From the NCBI GenBank assembly GCA_937958005.1, contig CALGOB010000080.1, positions 1 to 63,369 on the forward strand: DNA of 63,369 nt, written 5' to 3'. A program made the position numbers and the translations under genes. This stretch comes from an uncultured Cyclobacteriaceae bacterium (GTDB taxonomy: Bacteria; Bacteroidota; Bacteroidia; Cytophagales; Cyclobacteriaceae). The notes beneath the pieces are model-generated. The model searched no databases. It worked only from the letters and a program-made list of their open reading frames with translations, and had not been told where the DNA came from. Positions 1 through 7,694 of the stretch are shown here, piece by piece. How positions within the stretch are numbered: position 1 is the first letter of the stretch; each line of letters opens with the position of its first letter.

Positions 1-138
1 ACAGTCATTTAGCCACTTAAATCCTAATTTCCTACTCACCATAATGGAGACTATGTCTGTGTTGCAAATCAGAATTTAAGCAGCTATCTAACAGCCATTT
101 ATGATTTTCTCTTAAAAGTCTAATGCATCATTCGGGTT
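1..138 (-). repeat. Partial inverted-repeat element, family A (MITE-like)
   Basis: The segment ends at 124-138 with TGCATCATTCGGGTT, the terminal inverted repeat shared by the elements at 27651-27753, 49276-49349 and 63209-63369. Bases 1-119 match 63251-63369 with two substitutions. No coding capacity is seen inside. Family A is inferred to be a non-autonomous transposable element or a mobilised palindromic repeat; no matching transposase is present in the window. Confidence 0.75.
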
Positions 139-233
139 AAAAAGTCTTTCTCAAGCGCTGCTAGAGCTTCATTTTTTGCCTTGGCGATCTCACCTTCTTT
201 AATAAAAATACCTGCAAAATCTAAAACGCTCTT
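120..233 (-). pseudogene. Gene scrap running into the family A repeat
   Basis: The minus strand reads 37 open codons after a stop, beginning KSVLDFAGIFIKEGEIAK and rich in Ala, Lys and Glu like a real helical protein end. The last codons (T-R-M-M-H-stop) are read from the terminal inverted repeat itself. There is no start codon. The parent family is not recognised; it may be the C-terminal end of a small antitoxin-like or helical protein. I infer that the repeat inserted into a gene and supplied the stop. Confidence 0.35.
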
Positions 234-514
234 TTATACCTAAATTGGTATTAGAGACATTTTTTGGTTTAACTACTTGCTGATAAACTGTTTAAGAAAT
301 CGTGATACATTCGTGATATCTCTTAATTATCTTTGAAAAGAAGGGATTTTTATAGTAGTTGTTTAATCTACTTCATGCAATACAGTTAAGAAAATTTTTA
401 GTGCTAATAGTTAGTTGATCATTTGAGAAGGAGTAATCAATTTGATTGATAATGTTAATAATTTTATTCTAATTCTAGTAAGTTGTTTTAATGCTTAGGG
501 TTTTAAGCCCGATT

Positions 515-548
515 AACCAGATAGTTAGAAGTACTATCTGGTTTTTTT
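515..548 (+). terminator. Rho-independent terminator
   Basis: AACCAGATAGT (515-525) pairs with ACTATCTGGTT (533-543) around a 7-nt loop and is followed by a run of T. No gene ends upstream on the plus strand, so it may close a small RNA starting near 340 or be left over from a lost gene. Confidence 0.7.
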
Positions 549-667
549 ATTATCAAAGGATATTAACAATATGGTTTGGTTGCTTTTTTTTATGTTTCTT
601 AATAAAATGGTAATCTTTAAGGTGTTTTTTATCTTTTTATTAAGAAATATACAATTGAGGCAAAAAA

Positions 668-711
668 AAAGACTGATTTAGACAACTTTCTTGTCTAAAA
701 ATCAGTCTTTA
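668..711. terminator. Long hairpin, terminator-like in both directions
   Basis: AAAGACTGATTT-AGACA at 668-684 pairs with TGTCTA-AAATCAGTCTTT at 691-711, with a loop of about 7 nt. A-tracts precede it and T-rich sequence follows, so either strand could terminate here. It would serve the 3' side of the 968 gene only weakly because of its distance. Confidence 0.6.
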
Positions 712-720
712 TTATATGAT

Positions 721-743
721 AACATAATCGGAAGGATTATGTT
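721..743. other. Perfect hairpin
   Basis: AACATAATC (721-729) and GATTATGTT (735-743) form a perfect 9-bp stem with a 5-nt loop. The following TTTTCCTCA recurs after the next hairpin at 791-799, so the two hairpin units look like diverged copies. Confidence 0.55.
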
Positions 744-762
744 TTCCTCATAGTTAAGATTA

Positions 763-796
763 AGGTAGGTATCTAGTTAATACCTACCTGTTTTTT
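763..796 (+). terminator. Hairpin with T-tract
   Basis: AGGTAGGTAT (763-772) pairs with ATACCTACCT (780-789) around a 7-nt loop, followed by G and six T. This is a canonical intrinsic terminator shape on the plus strand, although no plus-strand gene precedes it. Confidence 0.65.
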
Positions 797-967
797 CCTC
801 ATTTATAAATATAGAGAATTTTTAGGATAAGATTAAATAAATCTTGAATTGCCTAATGTTTTTATTTAAAAACACTCTGTTATATGCCATAACTTAATAA
901 GCTAAAATGTACTTGTTCCAAAATATAGGTTTTTAACCCCTCAAATGCCATTATGGACAAATCTGAT

Positions 968-1771
968 CTATAATCCTTCTGATTCAGCAATTAATTCTGC
1001 TAAATCCTTTACCTTGATTTCATTTTCTTTTTCTTTATTTTTCACACCATCAGACATCATTGTCATACAGAATGGACATCCAGCTGCTATGATTGAAGCG
1101 CCTGTGTCGATTGCCTCCTCAGTTCTTTCTACATTGATTTCTTTATTGCCTGGTTCTGCATCTTTGAACATCTGAGCACCACCTGCACCACAACACAATC
1201 CTTTTGTCTTGCATCTTTTCATCTCAACTAGTTCAGCATCCAATGCAGAGATCACTTCTCTAGGCGCCTCATAGACGTTATTAGCTCTCCCTAAATAACA
1301 GGAATCATGAAACGTAATTTTCTTACCCTTAAATGTACCACCGCCTCTTAAGGTCAATTTCCCATCATTGATTAGACTCTGAAGCATTTGTGAATGATGT
1401 ATGACTTCGTAATTACCACCTAGATCTGGATACTCGTTTTTAAGTGTGTTAAAACAATGGGGACATGCAGTTACAATTTTAGTAATGTTATAACCATTTA
1501 AAACCTGAATATTGGCCATGGCCTGCATTTGGAAAAGAAACTCATTGCCTCCTCTTCTTGCAGGATCACCTGTACAGGCCTCTTCAGTGCCAAGTACCGC
1601 AAAATTCATCTTTACTTTATTTAGTATTTTAACAAAAGCTTTGGTCACTGCTTTGTATCGGTCATCATAAGACCCAGCACACCCTACCCAAAATAACACT
1701 TCAGGTGTTTCGCCTTTAGCTGCCAATTCTGCAACCGTAGGTATTTTAAATTCTTGATTTTCTTTAATCAT
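968..1771 (-). CDS. CCG-domain Fe-S oxidoreductase subunit
   Basis: This 267-residue protein has two cysteine-rich CCG domains of the heterodisulfide-reductase HdrB / LutA / GlpC type. Seen are VGCAGSYDDR near residue 28, CPHC near 110, a CCGAGG motif near 205 and CPFC near 240. Such domains bind [4Fe-4S] clusters and act as electron-transfer or disulfide-handling partners. It follows the 447-residue membrane Fe-S protein after only 10 nt, so the two are surely one operon and probably one complex at the cytoplasmic face of the membrane. The physiological electron donor is not shown by the sequence; in Bacteroidota such pairs are often thought to work with electron-transfer flavoproteins, which are not in this window. 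Confidence 0.85.
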   Translation of the reverse strand: MIKENQEFKIPTVAELAAKGETPEVLFWVGCAGSYDDRYKAVTKAFVKILNKVKMNFAVLGTEEACTGDPARRGGNEFLFQMQAMANIQVLNGYNITKIVTACPHCFNTLKNEYPDLGGNYEVIHHSQMLQSLINDGKLTLRGGGTFKGKKITFHDSCYLGRANNVYEAPREVISALDAELVEMKRCKTKGLCCGAGGAQMFKDAEPGNKEINVERTEEAIDTGASIIAAGCPFCMTMMSDGVKNKEKENEIKVKDLAELIAESEGL

Positions 1772-1781
1772 TTTTTTGAAG

Positions 1782-3125
1782 TTATTGGTTGCTATTATTT
1801 TCGTTTTTTAATTCATCAGCCCAATTAAAACGGTCTGAAGGAGAAAACTTCCATGGAGCAAAATTGGTTTCAACATTTGAGAACATAGAATTCCAGGAAG
1901 CTGGAGAAGCAGATTCCTCCATAGCAACATAGCGTCTCATTTGTAAAATAATATCTAATGGATTAATATTTACCGGACAAGCTTCAACGCATGCATTGCA
2001 GCTGGTGCAGGCATTAATCTCTTCCTTCGTGATGAAATCACCAAGCAATGTTTTTCCATCCTCTAATCCTTTACCTCCTTTTTGAATACTTTTTCCAACT
2101 TCTTCTGCTCTATCTCTTGTGTCCATCATTATTTTTCTTGGAGAGAGTTTTTTACCTGTCAGATTTGCAGGGCATTCTGCAGTGCATCTACCACATTCTG
2201 TACAAGAATAGGATTCCATGATGTTTTTCCAACTTAAATCATTAATATCTTTGGCTCCAAACCTACCTATTTCTTCAGGCGGTTGCTGATCCCCTCCTTC
2301 TACCGGCATTCCTAACATCATTTTAACTTCATTGGTAACGCTGTCCATATTGTCCATGTGTCCTTGTGCCTTCAGGTTTGAAAAGTAGGTATTAGGAAAC
2401 GCTAAGAAGATATGAAGGTGTTTAGAATAGGTTACGTAGACTGCAAAAGCTAAAATTCCAATGATATGAAACCACCAAGCAACTCTTTCCATAATGATTA
2501 AGTTTAATTCATCCATCATTCTTATAGCAGGGACAAATAAGTTGCTAAAAAAGATAGTCCCAGTTTCTGGATAGTGTTCAGAACCTAGAATTTGGAGTGC
2601 TTGGTCAGCTGCATTCATGGTGAAGATGGCAGCCATTAATACGACTTCTATGATGAGAATTAGATTTCCATCCATTGCTGGCCATCCTTTCATCTCTGGT
2701 TTTTTGAATCTAGGAACTCGTAAGATGTTTCTCCTGACAAGGAATGCTAAACAACTAAGTAATACTAAAAGGGCTAATCCTTCAAATAGATTCATTAAGA
2801 CATTGTAAAATCCTCCTAAAGCTGGAGCAAAAAGCCTATGAGTCCCAAAGAATCCGTCCAGAATGAATTCTAGTACTTCTAAGTTAATAACGATGAAGCC
2901 CACATAGATAAAAATATGTAGAATGGCCGGGATGATCTTTTTGAACATTTTCTTTTGGCCAAGAGCAACTAGCAGCATTGTTTTCCATCTTTCGCTGCTA
3001 TGATCTGATCTATCTATTGGCCTTCCCAATTGAATGCTCTTTTTAATTTGATTTATTCTTTTGTAGAGTAAAAAAGAGAAAAAGCCTAAAACAACTACAA
3101 ATGCTAACTGTGATAAGTATTCCAT
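1782..3125 (-). CDS. Membrane-anchored 4Fe-4S oxidoreductase
   Basis: The 447-residue protein has about five to six hydrophobic segments in its first 240 residues, resembling the NarI/HdrE-type cytochrome-like membrane domain, followed by a ferredoxin-like part with two [4Fe-4S] motifs: CTECGRCTAECP from Cys308 and CTSCNACVEACP near 372-383. It would pass electrons between a quinone or haem in the membrane and the soluble CCG subunit encoded immediately downstream. Start ATG at 3125 is the first one and lies about 50 nt from the divergent tRNA promoter. Related to GlcF/HdrD-type (Fe-S)-binding proteins; the exact substrate is unknown. Confidence 0.85.
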   Translation of the reverse strand: MEYLSQLAFVVVLGFFSFLLYKRINQIKKSIQLGRPIDRSDHSSERWKTMLLVALGQKKMFKKIIPAILHIFIYVGFIVINLEVLEFILDGFFGTHRLFAPALGGFYNVLMNLFEGLALLVLLSCLAFLVRRNILRVPRFKKPEMKGWPAMDGNLILIIEVVLMAAIFTMNAADQALQILGSEHYPETGTIFFSNLFVPAIRMMDELNLIIMERVAWWFHIIGILAFAVYVTYSKHLHIFLAFPNTYFSNLKAQGHMDNMDSVTNEVKMMLGMPVEGGDQQPPEEIGRFGAKDINDLSWKNIMESYSCTECGRCTAECPANLTGKKLSPRKIMMDTRDRAEEVGKSIQKGGKGLEDGKTLLGDFITKEEINACTSCNACVEACPVNINPLDIILQMRRYVAMEESASPASWNSMFSNVETNFAPWKFSPSDRFNWADELKNENNSNQ

Positions 3126-3177
3126 TTATGGATAATTTTTTGTTGTTTAATTTAGTTTAAAAATTTTAAAAAAATAT

Positions 3178-3209
3178 TTTGTACACGAAATAAAATTTAT
3201 ATAACTTTG
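3178..3209 (+). promoter_or_regulatory. Bacteroidota sigma-70 promoter of tRNA-Phe
   Basis: TTTG at 3178-3181 and TAACTTTG at 3202-3209 match the Bacteroidota consensus TTTG / TAnnTTTG with a 20-nt spacer. Transcription would start near 3216, a few bases before the tRNA. Confidence 0.8.
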
Positions 3210-3222
3210 CACCTCTTCAAAG

Positions 3223-3295
3223 GGTGCTGTAGCTCAGTTGGTAGAGCATCGGACTGAAAATCCGTGAGTCGGTGGTTCGAGCCCACTCAGCACCA
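3223..3295 (+). tRNA. tRNA-Phe (anticodon GAA)
   Basis: A 73-nt cloverleaf: acceptor GGTGCTG (3223-3229) with CAGCACC (3288-3294), D arm GCTC...GAGC, anticodon loop CTGAAAA (3254-3260) with GAA at 3256-3258, and T arm with GGTTCGAGCC. The lowest anticodon-stem pair is a T-T mismatch. The 3' CCA is not encoded. It has its own promoter and terminator and so forms a single-gene unit. Confidence 0.95.
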
Positions 3296-3298
3296 CCT

Positions 3299-3328
3299 AA
3301 AGTCTCAATGAAAGTTGAGACTTTTTTT
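3299..3328 (+). terminator. Terminator of tRNA-Phe
   Basis: AAAGTCTCAA (3299-3308) and TTGAGACTTT (3315-3324) form a 10-bp stem with a 6-nt loop, followed by a T run. Confidence 0.9.
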
Positions 3329-4070
3329 ATTGCTCTTTCTATTAATATTTCTTTCTTTCGTGATTCAATCCTTAACATACTTCGAAATTAAAGAAAACTA
3401 CTAAAATAGTATGCATGCATAATAAATTATTCTCTTTTTTATAATGATTCTTGATAGTGTGGCGACATAATAGGAATCAAGCGATAAACCTATCAGTAGA
3501 GAAAAATCCTAGAATTGCTCAGAGGCTCAAACTATTGGGTCAAGCGATAAACCTGTGGATTAGGGGAAATCTTAGAATCCATCAAAATATAAAAAATGAA
3601 CATTTAAAATTTTAAATATTTAATAATCAATTGTTTGACTTGATGTTTGCTGAAGAAGTTTGAGATTGAGCTTAAGGACGTTTCTCCAAAGATTTATTGC
3701 ATGATCCAAACTATTTTAAAAGAATAGATATTAAATATATGTGGATATGATATTTGTCTTCAGCAAATCGATCCTTTAAATTGCTAATTTATCTCAACTA
3801 TATAAAGCCATACCATAAGGACAAGTTAAGGGAATGGAATCCCATAAGAATATTAGATGATCCTATCATTAAAGCAATAGCCAATTTTTTAGTTCTCATT
3901 TTAATGGTTGAATAATGGATTGCTCAAAAAGTGAGTGATTTCTCATAATCAATTAACTGTTTACTTGGATTAATAATATTTAGCGTCAGGCTCAAGTTGG
4001 CTTTCTTATTTTTTGACAAGGCACTATTGCTTACTATTGATATTGGAGGATGCTAACATTATTCTATTTT
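3329..4070. other. Non-coding stretch with possible gene remnants
   Basis: No intact gene. TCAAGCGATAAACCT occurs at about 3478 and 3540 in two imperfect 62-nt units. Around 3651-3727 a short open frame reads KKFEIELKDVSPKI, which faintly resembles the start of plasmid pRiA4b ORF-3-like proteins, but it stops after about 25 codons. A second open frame of about 55 codons ends near 3915 and is not recognised. Confidence 0.4.
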
Positions 4071-4247
4071 TAATCCCTAAAGGATATTAATTCCCCTGGC
4101 CGGGCGCCCCGACTCTTCTGCGAGCGCTATAGCTTTCTCTGCGGAGGCGCTGAGTCGATCATTTAATTATAGCCCATAGATACCCCGTACCCTTCTGCGA
4201 GTACCGTAGCTTTCTCGGCAGAGGTACTGGGTCGGGGTTGGTTCATT
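4071..4247 (+). repeat. Nested-hairpin repeat, long/long form
   Basis: This copy starts with the AATCCCTAAAGGATATT palindrome and ends with TCGGGGTTGGTTCATT. It shares these ends with the copies at 9820, 47848 and 62927. The first palindrome CGACTC...GAGTCG (4110-4115 and 4152-4157) carries a 36-nt hairpin insert. The second, ACCC...GGGT (4189-4192 and 4229-4232), carries a homologous insert of about 34 nt. It is the only copy here with both palindromes expanded. No open reading frame. Confidence 0.85.
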
Positions 4248-4393
4248 AGGTCACCATTGAATAATATTTCTTCTAAGTTTTTTGATTTTTCAATTAGTTT
4301 CTCTCACCTTAAGGATTAATAGAATTATGATGGTAGCATTTTGAAATTAAAATTTGGCACTAAACTTCTTCAGGTTTACGTATGAAATGGAAG

Positions 4394-4822
4394 TTAGCTT
4401 TCTTCAGCCTTTTTCTTTAAATGCTGATTCATGGTAACAAAACTTTTATAGGTTTCATCTCCGATTTTTTTCATGATAAGCCCTCTCAATAGCCCACTGA
4501 AATGTTCTCCATGAGTCAGCGTGACTTGTCCGTCATTAGCTTCAGTTATTTTGAAATAATGTCTTCCAACGAATAGCGACAAAGGTAATTTTCCAACCCA
4601 TTCGAAATAACTATGTTCATCTAACTTTGTGATACTAGGTTTAAAAATTTGAGTTTTGTTATTCAACTTCATAGTAGTTATGATCTGACTCCCTATGATA
4701 GGCTTACCTTTTATAGAGACAATAAATGGATTCCATGAGTTATAGTTTTCGAAATCTGTGAGCACTTTCCAAACTTTTTCTTTGGAAGCATTTATGATTA
4801 TTTCCGTCTTAATTGTTTTCAT
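4394..4822 (-). CDS. SRPBCC-family (START-like) protein
   Basis: The 142-residue protein begins MKTIKTEIIINASKEKVW, the usual first strand and helix of the Bet v1/START fold, with WNPFIVSIKG near residue 32 and a C-terminal long helix, which is the whole family length. Such proteins hold hydrophobic ligands in a cavity or act as stress-related cyclase/dehydratase-like proteins; the ligand cannot be read from sequence. It lies 53 nt downstream of the Crp/Fnr regulator on the same strand and may be co-transcribed. It sits beside a nested-hairpin repeat, in a small accessory block between the tRNA and the acyltransferase genes. Confidence 0.75.
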   Translation of the reverse strand: MKTIKTEIIINASKEKVWKVLTDFENYNSWNPFIVSIKGKPIIGSQIITTMKLNNKTQIFKPSITKLDEHSYFEWVGKLPLSLFVGRHYFKITEANDGQVTLTHGEHFSGLLRGLIMKKIGDETYKSFVTMNQHLKKKAEES

Positions 4823-4875
4823 AACTCAAATTTACCAGATGACTTGCCATTATCCATTAACAAAAGATAAGAAGG

Positions 4876-5457
4876 CTATTGTTCTTTTTTAATGATCCTT
4901 TGTCTTATTCTGCTGAGTGAAACTGGTGTTATCCCTAAGAATGTAGCCAATATATGTTGTGGGAAACGATTCAGTAAATCTGGATTTGCCCTAAGCATAG
5001 CCTCATACCTTTCCTCAGGTTTATTCAATACAAAAGATCCGACTAGTTGCTGGGCAATGATCATTCGCTCTTCTAGCATTTTTCTTACAAAAACATTAAT
5101 TTTTGGTATTTCTGTGTAGAGCATTTCAAGATTTTCTTTGCTAAGGACATATAAAGAAGATGCCTCTTCCATTTCTATGATCTGGTTACTGGGTGTGCCA
5201 GTTAGGAAACTTTCAAAAGATCCAATAAACATATTTTCGGTGAACAAAAAGCCGGTGATTTCCACTCCTTCTTTTAAGTAAAACAATCTCCCGCATCCTT
5301 TTTTAATGAAATACAGTTCTTTACTGATGCTTCCTAATTCTACAATTTTGTATTTTTCAGGAACCTCTCTAAAACTGAAGGTGTCTATTACCCGTTCTTC
5401 TTCTTTGCTGGTTAGTTGAACATACCGGGATATAAAGGATAAAAGCGTACTATGCAT
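4876..5457 (-). CDS. Crp/Fnr family transcriptional regulator
   Basis: The 193-residue protein has an N-terminal cyclic-nucleotide-binding-type beta barrel (about residues 20-125, with YKIVELGSISKELYFIKKG) and a short C-terminal helix-turn-helix whose recognition part reads ILATFLGITPVSLSRIRQR. This is the common short Bacteroidota Crp-like form. No cysteine cluster for an Fe-S centre is seen, so it is not an FNR oxygen sensor. It follows the CAT-like gene after 10 nt and probably controls that operon or the neighbouring SRPBCC gene. The effector is unknown. Confidence 0.8.
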   Translation of the reverse strand: MHSTLLSFISRYVQLTSKEEERVIDTFSFREVPEKYKIVELGSISKELYFIKKGCGRLFYLKEGVEITGFLFTENMFIGSFESFLTGTPSNQIIEMEEASSLYVLSKENLEMLYTEIPKINVFVRKMLEERMIIAQQLVGSFVLNKPEERYEAMLRANPDLLNRFPQHILATFLGITPVSLSRIRQRIIKKEQ

Positions 5458-5467
5458 ATCTTTTAAT

Positions 5468-6091
5468 TTACTTTAGGTGAAGCAACTCTTGAAATATTCT
5501 AAAATATTCACCTACATGAAATCCGTCCATTAATGCGTGATGCCCAAATATTGAAACAGGCATGAGTAGCTTCCCTTTTTCTTCTGTCAGTTTTCCGAAG
5601 GAGATTTTAGGAACGCTGTCTGCTTGATTATATTTTCTTGCATGGGTAAGTGAAGTAAACCTAATCCAGGGAACAGAGGAATAATGAATCACATCATGAG
5701 CTGCTGAGGGGTTTACGGTTAAGCTTTGCTTGACTCTTTCTACTTCCAATGTAGCACTTTCCTCAAAATCTTTGAAATCACTAAAATAGGGAATATAGCT
5801 AAAGCCAAAAGTGCCATTTGGCCTACCTATTGTTGCAGAAGCTTTTATCTCCTCGTATAGATAGACTTCATCCCCTTCCATCCTATACCTAAAAGCATCC
5901 AGCTGGTGAACTGTGACCAAAGACTTATGTAGATAGTAAAGGAAAAATGAGCAACCTAGGTTTTTAGCTTGATGATGTGCTTTTGTACAATCTACCTCAG
6001 CAGTAATCCCGAAAAAGGGTTCATCAAATTCTTTGAAGAAGTCATAATGAGATTTTCTTGGCCAGTTTGTGAAATCAATTTTACTTTTCAT
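5468..6091 (-). CDS. Chloramphenicol acetyltransferase-like enzyme
   Basis: A 207-residue protein of the type A CAT fold. It starts MKSKIDFTNWPRKSHYDFF, the typical CAT N-terminus, so I prefer ATG at 6091 over the in-frame ATG at 6142. The catalytic motif HHxxxDGxH is present as HHALMDGFH near residue 180. Known members acetylate chloramphenicol with acetyl-CoA and work as trimers; many chromosomal relatives have other or no antibiotic activity, so resistance is not proven. It is the first gene of a pair with the Crp/Fnr regulator 10 nt downstream. Confidence 0.8.
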   Translation of the reverse strand: MKSKIDFTNWPRKSHYDFFKEFDEPFFGITAEVDCTKAHHQAKNLGCSFFLYYLHKSLVTVHQLDAFRYRMEGDEVYLYEEIKASATIGRPNGTFGFSYIPYFSDFKDFEESATLEVERVKQSLTVNPSAAHDVIHYSSVPWIRFTSLTHARKYNQADSVPKISFGKLTEEKGKLLMPVSIFGHHALMDGFHVGEYFRIFQELLHLK

Positions 6092-6245
6092 GAGGAGAAA
6101 AGGTAGCTTATTTTCATGGAATTTTATGACATGATGTATCAATTTAGTTAATTTTTTATCTGTATTGAGCTACATTTAAATTGACTGCTTGATTAAGCCT
6201 TCTGATCCTTACACTTTTAATTATTTTTGAGATCAATAAATTTCG

Positions 6246-7691
6246 ATGTTATTTAATTCACTTGAGTATTTATTTTTTCTACCTATAGTTTTTATAATCT
6301 ATTGGGCTTTGGCCAAAGTAGGTTTGTCGATCCAAAACATCTTTGTCCTTTCAATTAGTTATTTATTTTACGGCTGGTGGGATTGGAGATTCCTATTTCT
6401 AATTGCTTTTAGTTCAATATTGGATTTCTTTATTGCGAAAGGTATGTTGGCAGTCAAGACCAGAAGATTAAAAAAGAATTTGCTGTTGTTAAGTTTTTTG
6501 GTCAACCTTGGAATGCTTGGCTTTTTTAAATATTACAATTTTTTTCTTGAGAGCTTTTTTTCTGCTTTCCCATTTTTAATGAATGCAAAGACGGATTATA
6601 CACTGAATATTATTTTACCAGTAGGCATTAGTTTTTACACTTTTCAGACATTGAGCTATACAATCGATGTTTACCGGGGAAAAATAAAACCAATCGATGA
6701 TTTAATTGCTTTTGCTTCCTTTGTAAGTTTTTTTCCTCAATTAGTAGCCGGCCCTATAGAACGTGCCGTAAAACTTTTGCCTCAATTTCAACAACCTAGG
6801 ATTTTTAGCTATAATAATACTGTCAATGGAATGAAACAGATACTTTGGGGGCTTTTTAAGAAAATGGTTATCGCTGATAATTGTGCAGAATTTGTCAGTT
6901 TTATATTTAATGGATCAGCAACATATTCAGGCAGTACTTTAATGCTTGGTGCAGTGCTATTTAGTTTTCAGATTTATGCAGATTTTTCCGGTTATTCTGA
7001 CATCGCCATTGGAACAGCTAATCTATTTGGTTTTCGTTTGACCAAAAACTTTTCTTTTCCATATTTCTCTACCAATCTAGGAGATTTCTGGAAACGCTGG
7101 CACATCTCTCTTTTCAATTGGTTTAGAGATTATGTTTATATACCCCTTGGTGGAAATCAAAGAGGTATTTGGAAGAGGTTGATAAATGTATTTGTCGTAT
7201 TTTTTCTCAGTGGTTTATGGCATGGTGCTAATTGGACTTTTATATTATGGGGACTGTTGAATGCTTGCTTTTTAATACCCAATGTACTTTTTTCTGCTTG
7301 GAATATAGATAGAGGAGTTGAGTCCGTAAGTCATAGCATAATTCGTAAAATTCTAGGAGGAGCTTTTACTTTTATATTTGTTTCGCTTGCTTGGATTATG
7401 TTTCGTTCAGAAAATGTGAATGAAGCGATAGTCAATTACCGTGTTGTTTTTTCGGAGTCTTTATTAGCTTGGCCATATTTTCCGGAATGGAGAAGAGCCT
7501 TCTTTCTATTCTTTTTACTGCTGTTTTTCATGGGGATAGAGTGGTTTGGAAGAAAAGGTGAATATGCTATAGAAAAAATAAGTGATAAATGGCCCAGGAG
7601 CTTACGGTGGATGTTTCTTGCTTTCATATTTTTCCTAATAGGTGTATATGCCCACACTGAAGAAACACCTTTTATTTACTTTCAATTTTAG
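6246..7691 (+). CDS. MBOAT family membrane O-acyltransferase (AlgI-like)
   Basis: The 481-residue polytopic protein starts MLFNSLEYLFFLPIVF like AlgI, PatA and DltB relatives. It carries the signature region FWKRWHISL and the catalytic histidine in LWHGANW (His326). Such proteins move acetyl or other acyl groups across the membrane to a polysaccharide through a partner. The partner is likely the SGNH-like protein starting 4 nt after the stop. A possible -7 box TATTTTTG at 6222-6229 would give a leader of about 10 nt. The acylated polymer is unknown; no alginate or cellulose genes are nearby. Confidence 0.9.
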   Translation: MLFNSLEYLFFLPIVFIIYWALAKVGLSIQNIFVLSISYLFYGWWDWRFLFLIAFSSILDFFIAKGMLAVKTRRLKKNLLLLSFLVNLGMLGFFKYYNFFLESFFSAFPFLMNAKTDYTLNIILPVGISFYTFQTLSYTIDVYRGKIKPIDDLIAFASFVSFFPQLVAGPIERAVKLLPQFQQPRIFSYNNTVNGMKQILWGLFKKMVIADNCAEFVSFIFNGSATYSGSTLMLGAVLFSFQIYADFSGYSDIAIGTANLFGFRLTKNFSFPYFSTNLGDFWKRWHISLFNWFRDYVYIPLGGNQRGIWKRLINVFVVFFLSGLWHGANWTFILWGLLNACFLIPNVLFSAWNIDRGVESVSHSIIRKILGGAFTFIFVSLAWIMFRSENVNEAIVNYRVVFSESLLAWPYFPEWRRAFFLFFLLLFFMGIEWFGRKGEYAIEKISDKWPRSLRWMFLAFIFFLIGVYAHTEETPFIYFQF

Positions 7692-7694
7692 AGT

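Larger units (their letters stand above)
234..967. other. Intergenic stretch with hairpins
   Basis: No gene is seen. A possible promoter -7 box TATCTTTG lies at 328-335 without a clear -33 element. The stretch contains the hairpins listed separately at 515-548, 668-711, 721-743 and 763-796, and an inverted repeat with arms at 594-606 and 634-647. Bases about 223-250 resemble about 30992-31024 (shared core TCTAAATTGATATTAG-like), another faint dispersed repeat. Confidence 0.5.

Noticed and set aside
3478-3600. Possible tandem or CRISPR-like repeat (TCAAGCGATAAACCT twice)
   Set aside because: Only two imperfect units 62 nt apart with no cas genes; not a CRISPR array. No CRISPR array is seen anywhere in the window.
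3600-3930. pRiA4b ORF-3-like gene
   Set aside because: Only about 14 residues resemble the family and the frame stops at once; kept only as a remark in the intergenic entry.
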